The notes under the pieces: model-generated | Told to the model about the DNA's origin: nothing | The model's input: only the letters and a program-made list of their open reading frames with translations | The model's database searches: none | Origin: Phoma sp. XZ068 | Taxonomy: Eukaryota; Ascomycota; Dothideomycetes; Pleosporales; Didymellaceae | Assembly (NCBI GenBank): GCA_004835665.1 | Contig: RBKR01000019.1 | Coordinates: 186,001-250,000 of the forward strand | Direction: 5' to 3' | Length of the DNA: 64,000 nucleotides | Translations under genes and position numbers: made by a program | Shown here: positions 1 through 10,542 of the stretch, one piece after another | Layout of the letters: every line of letters begins with the position of its first letter | Position numbering within the stretch: the stretch's first letter is position 1

Positions 1-8
1 GAGGGGTA

Positions 9-797
9 TCATGATACACTGAAAGACTCGCCACAGCCACATTGTTCAGCTGTTGTATGTTAGCCTGGTTCGTGGAACCGTTGGTGGGGTTACTCACTAA
101 TATTTGGGTTCTTGAAGATGAAACGCTGGTTCAGTTTGTCATCCAGCCAATCCATCTCGCTCCCAATAATGTTCAACAAAGCCTTGTTGTCGATCAGGAC
201 CTTGACACCATCCTGCTCGACCTGTTCGTCCAACTTCGAAGGCTTGTCCACATATTCCAAGTGGTATGCCAATCCCGAACAACCCTTCGCCTTCGTTCCG
301 ATTCGAATGAGCTTCGGCTCTGGCTGGTTGAGCAGATCGCGTAGATGTTCGACAGCTGATTGCGAAATCTTGATAGTCGCCTTCCTGGGTCCAAAGTTGT
401 ATCTCCTCGGCCGGGCGGACTTGGTAGGTGCTGGCTGTGTCTTCTGCGCTTCGCTCTCAGGTAGACTGGCATTTGTTCGCTCCTGTTGTGGTGCTTGACT
501 CCGCTGCTCTGGAGCTAGCCGCGACGGTGTCCAAGATTTTACCTCGGATGCGCCGCCCGCGATCGATGTGTCCAGAACACCAAAGTTTCGCGGAGGAGGC
601 GGTGGGGGCTGTAGTGTCGAAGGTTGGTAGGCAGTCGCAGTTTGCATCTGTCGCTTAGACGATTGGCGGTACGATGTCGATGAAGAAAGGGCTCGCGAGC
701 ATTGTAGACATGGGCGGGGAGCGAAGGATGATGCGGCGAGGCGTGAGGCGAACGCCGATGAGCGTGCCAGTGTGCGACTTGTGTGGGGTAGAGACAT
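9..797 (-). CDS. ISA1: Mitochondrial A-type iron-sulfur cluster assembly protein Isa1
   Basis: Isa1 works in the mitochondrial matrix with Isa2 and Iba57 in maturing [4Fe-4S] proteins such as aconitase and lipoate synthase (family knowledge). The model has two exons, 98-797 and 9-49, split by a 48-bp intron at 50-97 (donor GTGAGT, acceptor ACAG), and gives 246 residues. The first ~135 residues are an Arg/Ser-rich presequence followed by a Pro-rich linker. The HesB/IscA fold follows, with the first cluster cysteine in KGCSGLAYHLEY and the last two in CGCGESF. Reading through the intron would stop at NPNISE and lose two of the three cysteine ligands, which makes the splice call secure. The start is the first in-frame ATG and leaves a plausible targeting peptide. 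Confidence 0.95.
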
Positions 798-1644
798 AGT
801 CGCAGTGGTAAGCCTAGGAGATTACTGCAGCTGAATATGGTATGGATAGGTGTGTGGTGTTGTTGTGGGCGTGACTGACAAGCAATCGATGTTTGTCACC
901 CAAAGTTCGCCCAGACTATGTCATGAGGCGGCGGCATATAGTCGGCACAGCACAATTACCAAGCACTCGCTTCTCATTGGCTCGGCCTCGATCAAGGGTC
1001 TTTCGGAATTTCGGAACGAACCCGAGTGAATCTCACCTGTCAAGCACGCGATATATGTTGGGAGGAGTATTGTCTCTGATCCAGTGCATTGAAGGACAGT
1101 GAGGCCCATATACTCATTCGAATTTGCTTGTAGTATTTGATGACCACAGTGCAATGTATGGAACATCATGAGAGCTCGCCTTGCTCGTAGATGGAGGTAC
1201 ATGCTAAGGCTACGGTGCAGCAATCAATAGTGCAATGATTCAACAGACGATCACCCAAGTCATTGGTCCCTCGAAAACTCCTCGTCTTTGACGCTGACCG
1301 CGACGAAGTTCCCCAGCTGAGGATCTGTTGCTTACGTGCTTGGTGCACACAAGCACCGCTTCAGCTCCTTCTGCTGCAGCAATTAGCCTCAGGTGGCTTT
1401 CTAACTCCAATCCGTCAACGCGAAGCTTCGCATGTCAGACAGATGTCGCTCATATTATGCCCCGACGCCTTCCCTGTGTTTACACTTCCATACTGTGCGC
1501 GTTTTCCACGGTCCTTGTGCTTGGATCTAGATGACAGACGCAATCGCGGCGTCGCATATGGCTGATAGTGTCGCTGATTTCACACTGGCCCCAAGCAATG
1601 CGTAAGTTCCTTCGTCGCCTGCACAGCGACTACTTTCATGAAGC
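798..1644. other. Intergenic region, nothing recognised
   Basis: This stretch lies between ISA1 and the stop codon of RRG9 and must carry the ISA1 promoter. Short ORFs on both strands show no family resemblance, no signal peptide and no consistent intron structure. I see no RNA gene or repeat. Confidence 0.6.
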
Positions 1645-2388
1645 CTACAGCCTGTCTGACAGCGGTATAGTGATCTTCGTCTTTCGGTTGCCGGACGCGT
1701 CGACGGTCGGTATGATATCTTCGTCGGGTAGGAATGCTTCAGGTGCACTGTCATTGACTTCGATTTGGTTCCTCCTTCGCGTCTTCCACATAGGCCGCTT
1801 GTCGCCATTGTCTGCACGGCCAACACCCATCTCTCTCCACTTCTTCGGTGGCTTGATACCCATTTCTACCAGGTTTGACCATATCCTCTCGCCGCGCTTG
1901 TCCCACCTCTGCATACGCTCTTCGTGTTCCTCGTCGCTCGGCCGCCACTTGCTCTTAAGTATGCGCCGGATAGCTTCAGACGAAACTTTGAAATGGTCGG
2001 CCAGTAACGGTGTTGTGAACTTTTCGGGCTGCGTCTGGTGCAAATGTCGTATGCCCTCCATTGTATCAGGCGACAGCTTCTTGCGTGGGTTCCAAGCTTC
2101 TCCGTTGAGCTTTCTTTTCATAGCATCCTTCTCAGCCTGCCATGCAGGACGAGTCGAGCGCCCTTCTGTCCATTCTGCTGTGCTCTCATCAAAAGTCGTG
2201 GTTGCAACAGCTTTAGGAGACCTTGCAGGAGCGTCGCGCGCTCGTTGCGACGGACGGGCGTCGGGGAAGGGATCTGATGGCCGGCTGTGCTTGTTGTGCA
2301 GTTGTCGTGTACCGAACGATGGCTTAAAGTCTACAAAAGACCGGGTAAAAAGACTGAGCGTCCGTCGGGCGCAGGAGTGGCAGTTCAT
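1645..2388 (-). CDS. RRG9: Required for respiratory growth protein 9 (Rrg9/Neugrin family)
   Basis: A single-exon 247-residue protein. Rrg9 family members are mitochondrial proteins needed for respiratory growth and maintenance of mitochondrial DNA expression. The N-terminus (MNCHSCARRTLSLFTRSF) is basic and lacks acidic residues, as expected of a matrix presequence. The family core sits at about residues 90-175: a WNPRKKLSPDTMEGIRHLH stretch, a helix-turn-helix-like FKVSSEAIRRILKSKW, then RWDKRGERIW. The order of these blocks matches Rrg9/Neugrin proteins. The tail is acidic and probably disordered. A 318-codon ORF on the opposite strand over the same bases is a shadow. Recognition rests on these motifs, not on a search. 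Confidence 0.88.
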   Translation of the reverse strand: MNCHSCARRTLSLFTRSFVDFKPSFGTRQLHNKHSRPSDPFPDARPSQRARDAPARSPKAVATTTFDESTAEWTEGRSTRPAWQAEKDAMKRKLNGEAWNPRKKLSPDTMEGIRHLHQTQPEKFTTPLLADHFKVSSEAIRRILKSKWRPSDEEHEERMQRWDKRGERIWSNLVEMGIKPPKKWREMGVGRADNGDKRPMWKTRRRNQIEVNDSAPEAFLPDEDIIPTVDASGNRKTKITIPLSDRL

Positions 2389-2808
2389 AATGGACGCTGT
2401 TGTTTACCATTCAGAAGACGGTTCCATCTCGAAGTTTAGAATCTCGCGCACGGACTCGAACATATGGGCAGGCCCAACCAATCGGTGGTTTGAACGTTCT
2501 CGCCGCATCCACGCTGAACGGTGACGCAACACACTTAGCACCAAGACTTGCAGGCTTCAACTGTCGCCACGGAAGCGAACTCTCCCAGGATCCGATCGGT
2601 CCACAGAGAGTACCATGTGCTCAGATCTGCAGTCAACGGCGGCAAAATGAAACCCCCTCCAGCGCGCTAGCCGCCTCGGTTGCACATGACGGTATCAAGG
2701 TAGGGTAACGGTTCAAAATACCATACTCTGATTGTTTCCTTCGTACTGTCGTTCCACTTGTGAAACTAACAGCCTTACTGTATCACATCAAACACTCGAG
2801 CAATAAAC
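2389..2808. other. Divergent promoter region between RRG9 and the oxygenase gene
   Basis: About 420 bp between two divergently transcribed genes. It should hold both promoters. I see no clear TATA box, repeat or additional coding exon. Confidence 0.5.
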
Positions 2809-2857
2809 ATGACTTGGCCAAAGCCGTTCCGTCAGCGCACTGAGAACACCAGAAGGT

Positions 2858-4318
2858 ATGCCCCGATTAGGAAGACCATTCAAAGTATCCAAACTCACCA
2901 AACAAAGCTCCTGGGCCTATGAGTTCGAGTGGACGGAAGACCACCTCACACCTGAGCAGGCTGAGCCGCTGAAACACTCCTACGACGTGCTAGCGGAGGA
3001 GTGTTTGAATCGGCTCAATGTTATTTCGCCATCTCAGCAGAGAGTGCTGCCAAGGAACAGCAATACACAGCCACTACCTGTTCGAACCGAGGGAACGGAT
3101 GAAGAAAAGAAAGAAGTCTACCCGGTACCGCAGCGAGACTTATACGCATTGCTCAAGGAACACCATGAATCAGATCCCAAACTCGATGAGTTGTGGCAAC
3201 AGGTCAACACCGTCCCGGACTGGGTAGACTGGGATCAAATCGAAAGAGGCCAGGATGTGTTCTACCGGTACGGAGGACCAGCGCTGACTGGACTCACATT
3301 CCAGTCTTTACTAGGTGGCATGGGCGCAGCGCGAGTTGTCGAGACTTTGGCCCGCACAGGAGGTTTCAACACGAAGGTCGCACGCAGACGGTTGTTCGAG
3401 ACCACACAGCATATTCTTCAATGTACTAGGTCTCTGGAAGGGATCAAGCCTGGCGGTGAAGGGCATGCCTCGTCTGTTAGGGTCCGTCTGTTGCATGCAG
3501 CGGTGCGCCAACGCATCCTGAAGCTCGCAGAGACAAAACCAAGCTACTACAACGTCAAAGAGTGGGGTATACCAGTGAACGACCTAGACCAGATTGCTAC
3601 CATCGGAACCTTCTCGTCGGTCCTGATCTGGCTGAGCTTCCCACGCCAAGGTATTTTCCTCCGCAATCAAGAAATCGAGGACTATCTTGCTCTGTGGCGC
3701 TACATTGCATATATCCTCGGCACGCCGGACACCTTCTTCACTACGACGCCGAAAGCAAAAGCCATTATGGAATCTCTCTTCTATAACGAAGTTCACCCCT
3801 CTGAGATGTCGAAAGTTATGGCTAACAACATCATTCTTTCTCTGAAGGAATCCCCACCAACATTCGTGTCTGCCGATATGCTTACTGCGAGTGCACGATG
3901 GCTAAACGGGAACACTTTGTCTGACGCACTTGGCCTTAGACAAGTGTCTCTGTACTACTGGGCACTTATGGCCGGTCAGTGTCTGTTCTTCGCAGTCTAT
4001 TGCTACATGTGTCGCATAAACTCTTCCTGGGACCGCGAGCGTGTCAGAAGGGCAAAGATTGTGTTCTGGGATGTAATAGTGAAGGCGAAATGGGGGCTTG
4101 CCAATGAAGAGACCATGTTCGACTTCAAGTATGTACCAGAGTACGATACTTTGACGGAACTGGGCAAGCACGAGGAGCGGAAGTTGAAGAAGTCAGGCAT
4201 CGAGTCAAGGAACTTGAGAGCCTTCGCTATCTTCGCTGGCGTTTCTCTAGCTTCGTTGAGTATTGGCACATATGCAGCAGTAAAGGTGGCGTCTCGCATA
4301 CTGGGGGCTTTGTGGTAG
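2858..4318 (+). CDS. ER-bound oxygenase MpaB / rubber-oxygenase-like (DUF2236) membrane protein
   Basis: A 486-residue protein of the family that includes latex-clearing protein and the MpaB oxygenase of mycophenolic acid synthesis, thought to use a b-type haem for oxidative C=C cleavage; the substrate here is unknown. Family blocks seen: RYGGPALTGLTFQSLLGG (about residue 135), a TRTGGF-like segment (ARTGGFNTK), VRLLHAAVR with the conserved His, and LWRYIAYILG. A hydrophobic segment near residues 460-480 would anchor the C-terminus. The 5' end is uncertain: an upstream ATG at 2809 joined by an intron at 2856-2907 (GTATGC...AAAG) rejoins the same frame at SSWAYEF and gives 485 residues. Both starts keep the whole domain. 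Confidence 0.88.
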   Translation: MPRLGRPFKVSKLTKQSSWAYEFEWTEDHLTPEQAEPLKHSYDVLAEECLNRLNVISPSQQRVLPRNSNTQPLPVRTEGTDEEKKEVYPVPQRDLYALLKEHHESDPKLDELWQQVNTVPDWVDWDQIERGQDVFYRYGGPALTGLTFQSLLGGMGAARVVETLARTGGFNTKVARRRLFETTQHILQCTRSLEGIKPGGEGHASSVRVRLLHAAVRQRILKLAETKPSYYNVKEWGIPVNDLDQIATIGTFSSVLIWLSFPRQGIFLRNQEIEDYLALWRYIAYILGTPDTFFTTTPKAKAIMESLFYNEVHPSEMSKVMANNIILSLKESPPTFVSADMLTASARWLNGNTLSDALGLRQVSLYYWALMAGQCLFFAVYCYMCRINSSWDRERVRRAKIVFWDVIVKAKWGLANEETMFDFKYVPEYDTLTELGKHEERKLKKSGIESRNLRAFAIFAGVSLASLSIGTYAAVKVASRILGALW

Positions 4319-4717
4319 AGTTGCTACTTGACTGCCTTTGGGCACTTCGATGCGCTATATTCTCATTCATGACAAGTTCTCGTACATCTTTCAAACTTTT
4401 CAAATACTCCTTTTCACCGCATTCCTCGCCACCACGTATCCTTGTACAAGGGTCAACTCAATCATCTCTGATCTGAGGGCTAGCTGTTTGTCGGATTCTT
4501 TTACTAGGAACGTCGCTATTACCTCACGCTCCACATGTACACCGCCTTTGCACGTTTGCAGCCACGTGAGGACCCAGCTTATGGTGATAGACTCGTCAAC
4601 TCGCGAGTTCTCGGCGTTGGTACTTCCATTTATCTGCCTCGATATCCAGCTCACTATCTCTACGGCTTTCCACATCCCGACCACTGCTGTCGAACACAAC
4701 TACCACAAGCACTGAAC
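4319..4717. other. Intergenic region, nothing recognised
   Basis: About 400 bp holding the 3' end of the oxygenase transcript and the promoter of the zinc-finger gene. The reading frame of the next gene stays open back to 4535, but those residues look non-coding and the better start is the ATG at 4718. Confidence 0.5.
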
Positions 4718-7141
4718 ATGGCCGGAAAAGAGAGCCGCCAATGTCCACATTTCGACACCCATAACGGAGTCTGCGGATGCCCTGAGTTCTGGCAGCCTAC
4801 GCAACACTTGCAGCATGACCGCCACTCATCATCACTGCGCGAGGTATCCAGCACGCGTTGTGACCAGAGTGTGCCCAGTAGCCAGTTCAGCTCAAGCATC
4901 AAGGTATTTTCACTGCCTGATCGCACAAAAGTCCCGCCATCTACTCCCGCTCCGCCTGGTCCTCCCAAGGAAACATGTTTCTTCTGGTATCACAGTCAAT
5001 GTCGGCGCGGCGATCAATGCGATCGAGCTCATGAAGCCCACCCAACCTGGCCGATCCCACCGCCTCCTGGTTACCGGCACTTCCAGCCCTGTACACTTCC
5101 CTTGTGCCCTTTGAGAACAGATATGGAGGCTGTGACTAGGCCTCAAAAACATCAACAACGCCGTCGCACGATGGACGGTCAGATGGACGGCGCAGCATTC
5201 TCTATTGCGGCAACTACTGGTGAGAGCTCGAACGCCAATGACGACACCAACACAGATGCTGACATGAGTGAGGCCGGTGACGACCACTCCATAACATCGA
5301 ATGAAGAGAAGGTAGACGCACCAATGCGGCAAAGTATTGCCTCTGAGGCGTTTGCTAGTAATGCGAGTGAAGGCGGAACGGACCAGGCAGGTGAGGTGAA
5401 GGTGCAGCAGGGACCAGGAATGAACGAGCATGACGACTCTAACTACATCAATCTATCGCAACTGGTCTCCCCTCCATCAACTTCGCTTGCGCAAGAACTC
5501 CCGGTGTCCATCAGCCATTCTGGTACACTCAGCAAACACCGCCTGTCATCTGCAAGACACTTGCAGCACAACAAACATATCAAGCTCGAAAGGAGCAGTC
5601 TCTCAGACCTTTCCAATATTGTTTTATTCCCCGAACGCCCGCGCAATATGTCACAATGGGACACCAAGCTGCCAGGTTTGAACCTTGACGACCCATATCC
5701 TGAACCTGGGACATCCTACTTTGTCCCTACACATAGCCTTTCAACACAATCGAAAATTGCGTGCGCAACCAACAATAGCCCAACGCCATTCGAGCCACCA
5801 AAGGGGCCTCGTGGCATGGGCGAGTTTCCACCGGTTTGTTTCTTCTTCTACCACAAGGGTTACTGTAACCCAAAGCGAGGACGGAAGTGCGAATATCTTC
5901 ATAATATCAATACATCCCAACAGACAGTGAGCCTACCACATGGCATCGATAACCACGATCCAGAATGCCCACTAACTCTATGCCCTGTGCGCTTGCGCAG
6001 TCTCGGTCAAGTGAGGCAGGAGCCAGGCTCGTTCACATCCATTGTGCAGCCCGAGCTCAAACACGAGCCGGCGACACCCCCCAGAATCAACCCAAGGTCG
6101 GTTTACGAGGCTCCTGAGGCTTCGCCGCGCGATGGGGCCATGGAATTCCGAGGAAGATATCTGAAAGGAATGCTGGGCCAGTCACTATCTGATCCTACGG
6201 ATCTCGCTAGGCAGCAGCTCAAGGAGCGGAAACTTCAGACAACAGTGCAGAATCAAGCTGAGGGAAGTATTATTCCTGTCGGTTTAGCTGTTGCCATGGG
6301 GGCAGAGGACAGTGGCAAGGAAAGGAAGAAGACTCGCCGATGGAAGAAGGCTGAGAAGAAACAGGCAAAGCGATTACGCCGGCAGATGGAAGAGGAAGAT
6401 TCAATCCAGCAAGGACTCAATGTACGCGCAGACAACTTTCGTGTGCAGAAGCCTCTGCCTTTTTTGTCCCTCGAGAATGCGACACGCACTCCTACAATCA
6501 TTGCCCCCGTCGACAGCCCAAACAAGAAGCAAGGACGGCGGAAGAAGAACAGAAGAAAGAAGACGCCACTTCAGCGGACTGAGGGGCTGCAGTTGGGGGA
6601 TTCAACCCCAAAAGCAGCAACGCGGGAGTCCGAACTAGAGCCGGTGCGAGAGACACAGCCTTTCTGGGCTTTACAAGGTCTTCCCTTGTTCCCTCAAGCT
6701 CCAGATTCTTTAGCGGTGTGTGAAGAGAGGCAGAAAAACGTCGATGGTTCACTGCAGATGTTGAAACCGATGACCGATGACACTCGTAAGTGGCACTTAT
6801 TCACTACAACTCCAACGAGGATGCCTTCTGAGAGGATTATACCGCATGAGTATTCGCACATTTCCTTGGGCTTCACATCGGAAGACAGACGGGCAGAGGT
6901 GCGCAAAGACCAGCGTGCAAGATCGGATGTGTTCTACCAGATGCAGAAGGCGAATCAAGAAGACAAGAGAGCAGTGCGAGAGGGTTGTGTTGACTGGAAT
7001 GGTCGCCGTGACAGAAGGTTTGCATTTGACGAGCCTGTTATTACTGCTGATACCGCGGCTGAGTACCAGCTGCCTGAAGGTGATCAGCGGCTCGATTGGG
7101 ATACTGATATGATACGGCGCCTGTTCGGTGAGATCGAGTAA
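4718..7141 (+). CDS. CCCH-type zinc-finger protein, probable RNA-binding
   Basis: A single-exon protein of 807 residues from the ATG at 4718 (MAGKESRQCPHFD). Two CCCH fingers are visible: one near residue 87 (spacing C-x7-C-x5-C-x3-H, in CFFWYHSQCRRGDQC) and one near residue 374 (C-x8-C-x7-C-x3-H, in CFFFYHKGYCNPKRGRKC). A third cysteine-rich patch lies at the extreme N-terminus (CPHFDTHNGVCGCP). CCCH fingers usually bind single-stranded RNA, so an RNA-processing or mRNA-stability role is inferred. Between and after the fingers the chain is polar and low-complexity, with a Lys/Arg-rich stretch near residues 530-560 and again near 600 that could be nuclear localisation signals. The C-terminus, ending LDWDTDMIRRLFGEIE, looks folded. 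I cannot name the orthologue. Confidence 0.85.
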   Translation: MAGKESRQCPHFDTHNGVCGCPEFWQPTQHLQHDRHSSSLREVSSTRCDQSVPSSQFSSSIKVFSLPDRTKVPPSTPAPPGPPKETCFFWYHSQCRRGDQCDRAHEAHPTWPIPPPPGYRHFQPCTLPLCPLRTDMEAVTRPQKHQQRRRTMDGQMDGAAFSIAATTGESSNANDDTNTDADMSEAGDDHSITSNEEKVDAPMRQSIASEAFASNASEGGTDQAGEVKVQQGPGMNEHDDSNYINLSQLVSPPSTSLAQELPVSISHSGTLSKHRLSSARHLQHNKHIKLERSSLSDLSNIVLFPERPRNMSQWDTKLPGLNLDDPYPEPGTSYFVPTHSLSTQSKIACATNNSPTPFEPPKGPRGMGEFPPVCFFFYHKGYCNPKRGRKCEYLHNINTSQQTVSLPHGIDNHDPECPLTLCPVRLRSLGQVRQEPGSFTSIVQPELKHEPATPPRINPRSVYEAPEASPRDGAMEFRGRYLKGMLGQSLSDPTDLARQQLKERKLQTTVQNQAEGSIIPVGLAVAMGAEDSGKERKKTRRWKKAEKKQAKRLRRQMEEEDSIQQGLNVRADNFRVQKPLPFLSLENATRTPTIIAPVDSPNKKQGRRKKNRRKKTPLQRTEGLQLGDSTPKAATRESELEPVRETQPFWALQGLPLFPQAPDSLAVCEERQKNVDGSLQMLKPMTDDTRKWHLFTTTPTRMPSERIIPHEYSHISLGFTSEDRRAEVRKDQRARSDVFYQMQKANQEDKRAVREGCVDWNGRRDRRFAFDEPVITADTAAEYQLPEGDQRLDWDTDMIRRLFGEIE

Positions 7142-7325
7142 TAGGCTCTACCATGTCCTTACCAGACATTTGAAGCACTGACAAAGTTCAGTCAGCTACT
7201 CGATGCACGTTAGGGTTCTGAATTGAGGATTTGATTATTTATGCTATGCAGTCTAGTAGGGTATCATCTCAATGGAGATTTACCGAAAATATGCAATTAG
7301 TAGTAGATGCAATGCCAAAGATCAT

Positions 7326-8539
7326 TCACCACACGTACGGCTAGATGATGTCAGTGAGTACGCAATATAAACCGTGTATGACTTACCTTATTCTCCCACG
7401 TCCAAAACGTCCCACTATGTTGAATTCCCTTACTTTTGATGACCTCAATCATCTTCCCCACACTCTCCTCCGGCGTGATGATCCCATGCACCTCCCACGG
7501 CAGCTGTACGTTCGCCATGTCCGTCGCCACCTCGCCAGGATGCATGCACAGTAAGATGGTATCATCGTCCTTTCTCTTCAGCTCAGCGGCCATATGACGC
7601 ACCGCCATGTTCAGAGCTGCTTTTGAGGCAGCGTAGGCCGCAAAACCGTCCTCCATCTCTCGAAACTGGCCTGCCGAGCCGCTGTCAGAGGACATGAATA
7701 CGATGGTGCCGACGGGGATGTTGGTTTGCAGCAGCTTTTGGGCGGTTATAATAGGCCCTATTGTGTTGGTGTGGAGGTGGAAGGCGAATTCATCGAAGGA
7801 GCTATGATGCGCGTTAGCAATTGCCTACAATCCACATCGTGACCTGGTACGATGACAACTATGATGATAATTGACAGTCAAAGACGGTTGCAGCCAGTGG
7901 ACAGTCATGGTTGGCCCATTTCCTGTTGTACTTGACAACGGCTTCGGAGATTTGGACCTCAGCTGCGCACAAAAATACGAGGATTGTGTTGGGACCGTGT
8001 ACTGTGTGGCTCGACAGCCAGCTGAGGCCCAACGAGGATGCACGCTTTAAGCCGGAATGGGTATGGTGAAGGAATACGTACAGCTCAGTAGCTCTCTGAA
8101 CAAGTTAGCACGGCTCAAACACACATAGTTAAGTCGCGATCCCTTACATTCGGGTACCTCAGTACTCCGGCATTCAAGACTACATAGTCGATCTTCAAGT
8201 TCGGTATGGTGGTGAGGGTCGAAACGAATCTCTACGTCTAGTTAGCTGACACGACGCCACGGTCCTATAATTGAACAACGTATATGCGGAACATACTACA
8301 ATGCTCTCTTCAGACAAAATGTCGCAGATCTCCATTCGACATCTTCCGTGATCGCCGCCAGCCTGACCCCACAAGGCTGAAGCATGTGCGGCAAACGGCT
8401 CTCGCACCGTAGCGATTATGCGCTCGTTCTTTGCCAGCAGCTGCCGCACAAACTCCAGCCCAATGCCTCTGCTAGCACCAAGGATCAGCCATGTTGTATA
8501 GTCTTCGTCGGCATATAATATGCTGGGGATCTGGTCCAT
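7326..8539 (-). CDS. Short-chain dehydrogenase/reductase (SDR), five exons
   Basis: A classical Rossmann-fold NAD(P)-dependent oxidoreductase of 256 residues; the substrate is unknown. Exons are 8297-8539, 8148-8231, 8082-8095, 7387-7801 and 7326-7340; every junction is GT-AG and keeps frame. The cofactor motif GASRGIG (about residue 21), the structural NAG (VVLNAGVLRYPN, exon 2) and the catalytic YAASK (Y-x3-K, exon 4) are all present, with FMSSDSG carrying the catalytic Ser region. The short final exon encodes only PYVW, giving the usual SDR ending TFWTWENKPYVW. Exon 3 is only 14 nt, and intron 3 (7802-8081) is 280 bp, long for this window. Domain continuity across exons 2-4 argues that nothing is missing. 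Confidence 0.88.
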
Positions 8540-9493
8540 TCGTGCTGAGCAGCGGGGTGCGGGATGACAATGAGGTCAGATATGGTACATTGACGTATGG
8601 GCGGGCACCCCGGACAAGCCCTGAGGAAGGATGGACGAGTATCACAGGTAAAGACACTGAGTTGGCGCTTGATTGCTATCACGATGACAGGGCAGAAGCA
8701 GGAATTCGGTCAGTGGACGTGGATTATGCATACGCTCGCGCAAACAAGTTCCAACGCCTGATCGTACACGGTTGGGCGAACCAACCTTGGGTACATTGAC
8801 AGGGGTGTTTTGCTGACTACGGCTCGTTCGCGTGCAGTTGCTACGGCTAAAGTCTACTTGCGCAGGGCCAAACGGACAGCATGCAGCAGTGCAAAGTCTA
8901 AAAGGGCCAGACGGAAGTCAGACTGCACGTGATTGCATGATTCCTCACCATGCAGGTCATCGGCAAGAATGCGCTCATCGGCAGAGAAAGCGGTATCCCG
9001 CGGCAACCCAGCACAGCCATGTCGGGGACAGGCGGCGAGAACTCCCGAAGAGTCCCTTTCGAGATCAGTTGAGCTCACGAGATGGCAAAATTGCGAGCTG
9101 TACAAGGCTTTGCAGACGAACGAGAAGTACAGATATGTCCTACAGACATGCTAGTCACTTCTGAGCGTGATGCGTGCTTTGGCTGCAAATGAAAGACGAT
9201 CCAAAGTTCAATGCGAGAATTGCACGTGATCCTCAGCAAAATATCACTTACCTTCCAACGGGCTGTGATTGGCCGAGCCTGCGATGAAATCACCCGTGCA
9301 CGGTCGCAACTGCCCGAACTGCGCTTTTCCAAAACCACGCTAGCACTTGGGATCTTGGTTGTGAAAAGCGCCCTCAAATTTGCCAGGCTTTCCTTTTCTC
9401 CTTCTATCGCCATCAAGCTCATCCACAGCTCCAGCTTCCATTACCAAACCTCATCTCTACCACCACCACCAACCACCACCAACTTTATTCACA
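8540..9493. other. Divergent intergenic region (SDR / cytochrome c promoters)
   Basis: About 950 bp between divergent genes. It contains an inverted CCAAT box at 9268-9272, and a CA/CCACCA-rich 5' leader just before the cytochrome c ATG. Short ORFs here have no supporting features. Confidence 0.5.
9268..9272 (-). promoter_or_regulatory. CCAAT box upstream of cytochrome c
   Basis: ATTGG on the plus strand, that is CCAAT on the minus strand, 222 bp before the cytochrome c start codon. CCAAT elements bind the fungal Hap complex, which activates respiratory genes, so the placement is sensible; a five-base motif alone is weak evidence. Confidence 0.35.
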
Positions 9494-10089
9494 ATGGGTT
9501 ACGAGAAGGGTACGTTTCCACATTTTCAAGCCTCGGACGTCATCGCAACTTTCTCCCTCACGCCACGGCCTCCCAGCGTCCATTGAGCATGCGCATCACG
9601 AACATCGTCATCGACAAGCCGCCAGAGGATACTGGCAGCTACTCAGACGAGCTTCGGGCATCTCAACGGGCGCGATCCGCAAGGTGCGAACTTTGCGATC
9701 AAGGGAGGTCGGGCGGCGAGTTTCTCGGATGCGGCGGCGATGGCTTCATCACTTGGACATATTGCTGACAGGTCACAGGCGATGCTAAGAAGGGTGCCAA
9801 CCTCTTCAAGACCCGCTGCGCGCAGTGCCACACCCTGAAGGAGGGCGAGGGCAACAAGATCGGCCCCATGCTCCACGGCCTCTTCGGCCGCAAGACCGGC
9901 CAGGTCGACGGCTACTCGTACACCGACGCCAACAAGCAGAAGGGCATCACCTGGGACGAGAACACGCTCTTCGAGTACCTCGAGAACCCCAAGAAGTACA
10001 TTCCCGGCACCAAGATGGCCTTCGGTGGTCTCAAGAAGCCCAAGGACCGCAACGACCTCATCACCTTCCTCCAGGAGGAGACCAAATAA
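9494..10089 (+). CDS. CYC1: Cytochrome c
   Basis: The soluble intermembrane-space electron carrier between complexes III and IV. Two exons, 9494-9509 and 9779-10089, separated by a 269-bp intron that splits codon 6 (MGYEKG/D), give 108 residues. The haem attachment motif CAQCH follows KGANLFKTR, and the distal methionine ligand is in PGTKMAFGGLKKPKDR. The C-terminus LITFLQEETK is standard for fungal cytochrome c. The exon 2 coding sequence is strongly C-biased at third positions, as in highly expressed fungal genes. The long first intron after only five codons is a common position in fungal CYC genes. The CCAAT box upstream fits respiratory control. Confidence 0.98.
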
Positions 10090-10363
10090 GCGCTCAATAC
10101 CCCGACCGCTTTCCTCTACCGACCCATCATGACCCTTCTGTAATCTCTTTCGACCAAACCTTCTTCCGATTGTACCAACACCCACGATAGACGTACGATT
10201 GCGGCGATGAAGCGCGCCTCTGACGCGCCTCGGCCCTGTGTAGATTATGTTTGGAATATCATCTGGCGCCTTCTGATTTCCGGTGCTGCATATTCGGTTT
10301 GGAATTAGCGGCACACTCGAAATAAAGATCTTCTCCTCTTCGTCCTGAATGTCTTCTGTGGAT

Positions 10364-10492
10364 GCTCTGAATGTTGTGAATGCTCCGACTGTTGCCAATG
10401 TTCCGAATGTTGTGAACGCTCCGAATGTTGCCAATGCTCCGAATGCTGTGAATGCCCCGAATGTTGTCAACGCTCCGAACGCTGCGCTCGCT
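10364..10492 (+). repeat. Minisatellite, about seven 18-bp units
   Basis: Degenerate head-to-tail copies of an 18-bp unit close to CCGAATGTTGTGAATGCT. Most differences are at single positions (GTG/GCC/GTC and AAT/AAC). Because 18 is divisible by three, the array stays open in several frames on both strands, reading as Asn-Val-Val-Asn-Ala-Pro-like repeats on plus and Phe-Gly-Ala-rich repeats on minus. I regard it as a DNA repeat and not as a gene. Confidence 0.85.
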
Positions 10493-10498
10493 GCCGAC

Positions 10499-10542
10499 AA
10501 TGCAGTCGTGAACACTTATGAATGCAGTCGTAAACACTTTAT
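10499..10542 (+). repeat. Short direct duplication next to the minisatellite
   Basis: Two adjacent near-identical copies of about 21 bp, each containing AATGCAGTCGT followed by AACACTT. They directly abut the 3' end of the 18-bp array, suggesting the same slippage-prone segment. Confidence 0.7.

Noticed and set aside
1568..2524. 318-codon plus-strand ORF over RRG9
   Set aside because: It is antisense to a recognisable Rrg9 protein and has biased, family-less composition.
7326..8539. Secondary-metabolite cluster made of the MpaB-like oxygenase and the SDR
   Set aside because: They are separated by a CCCH zinc-finger gene and no backbone enzyme (PKS, NRPS, terpene synthase) is nearby.
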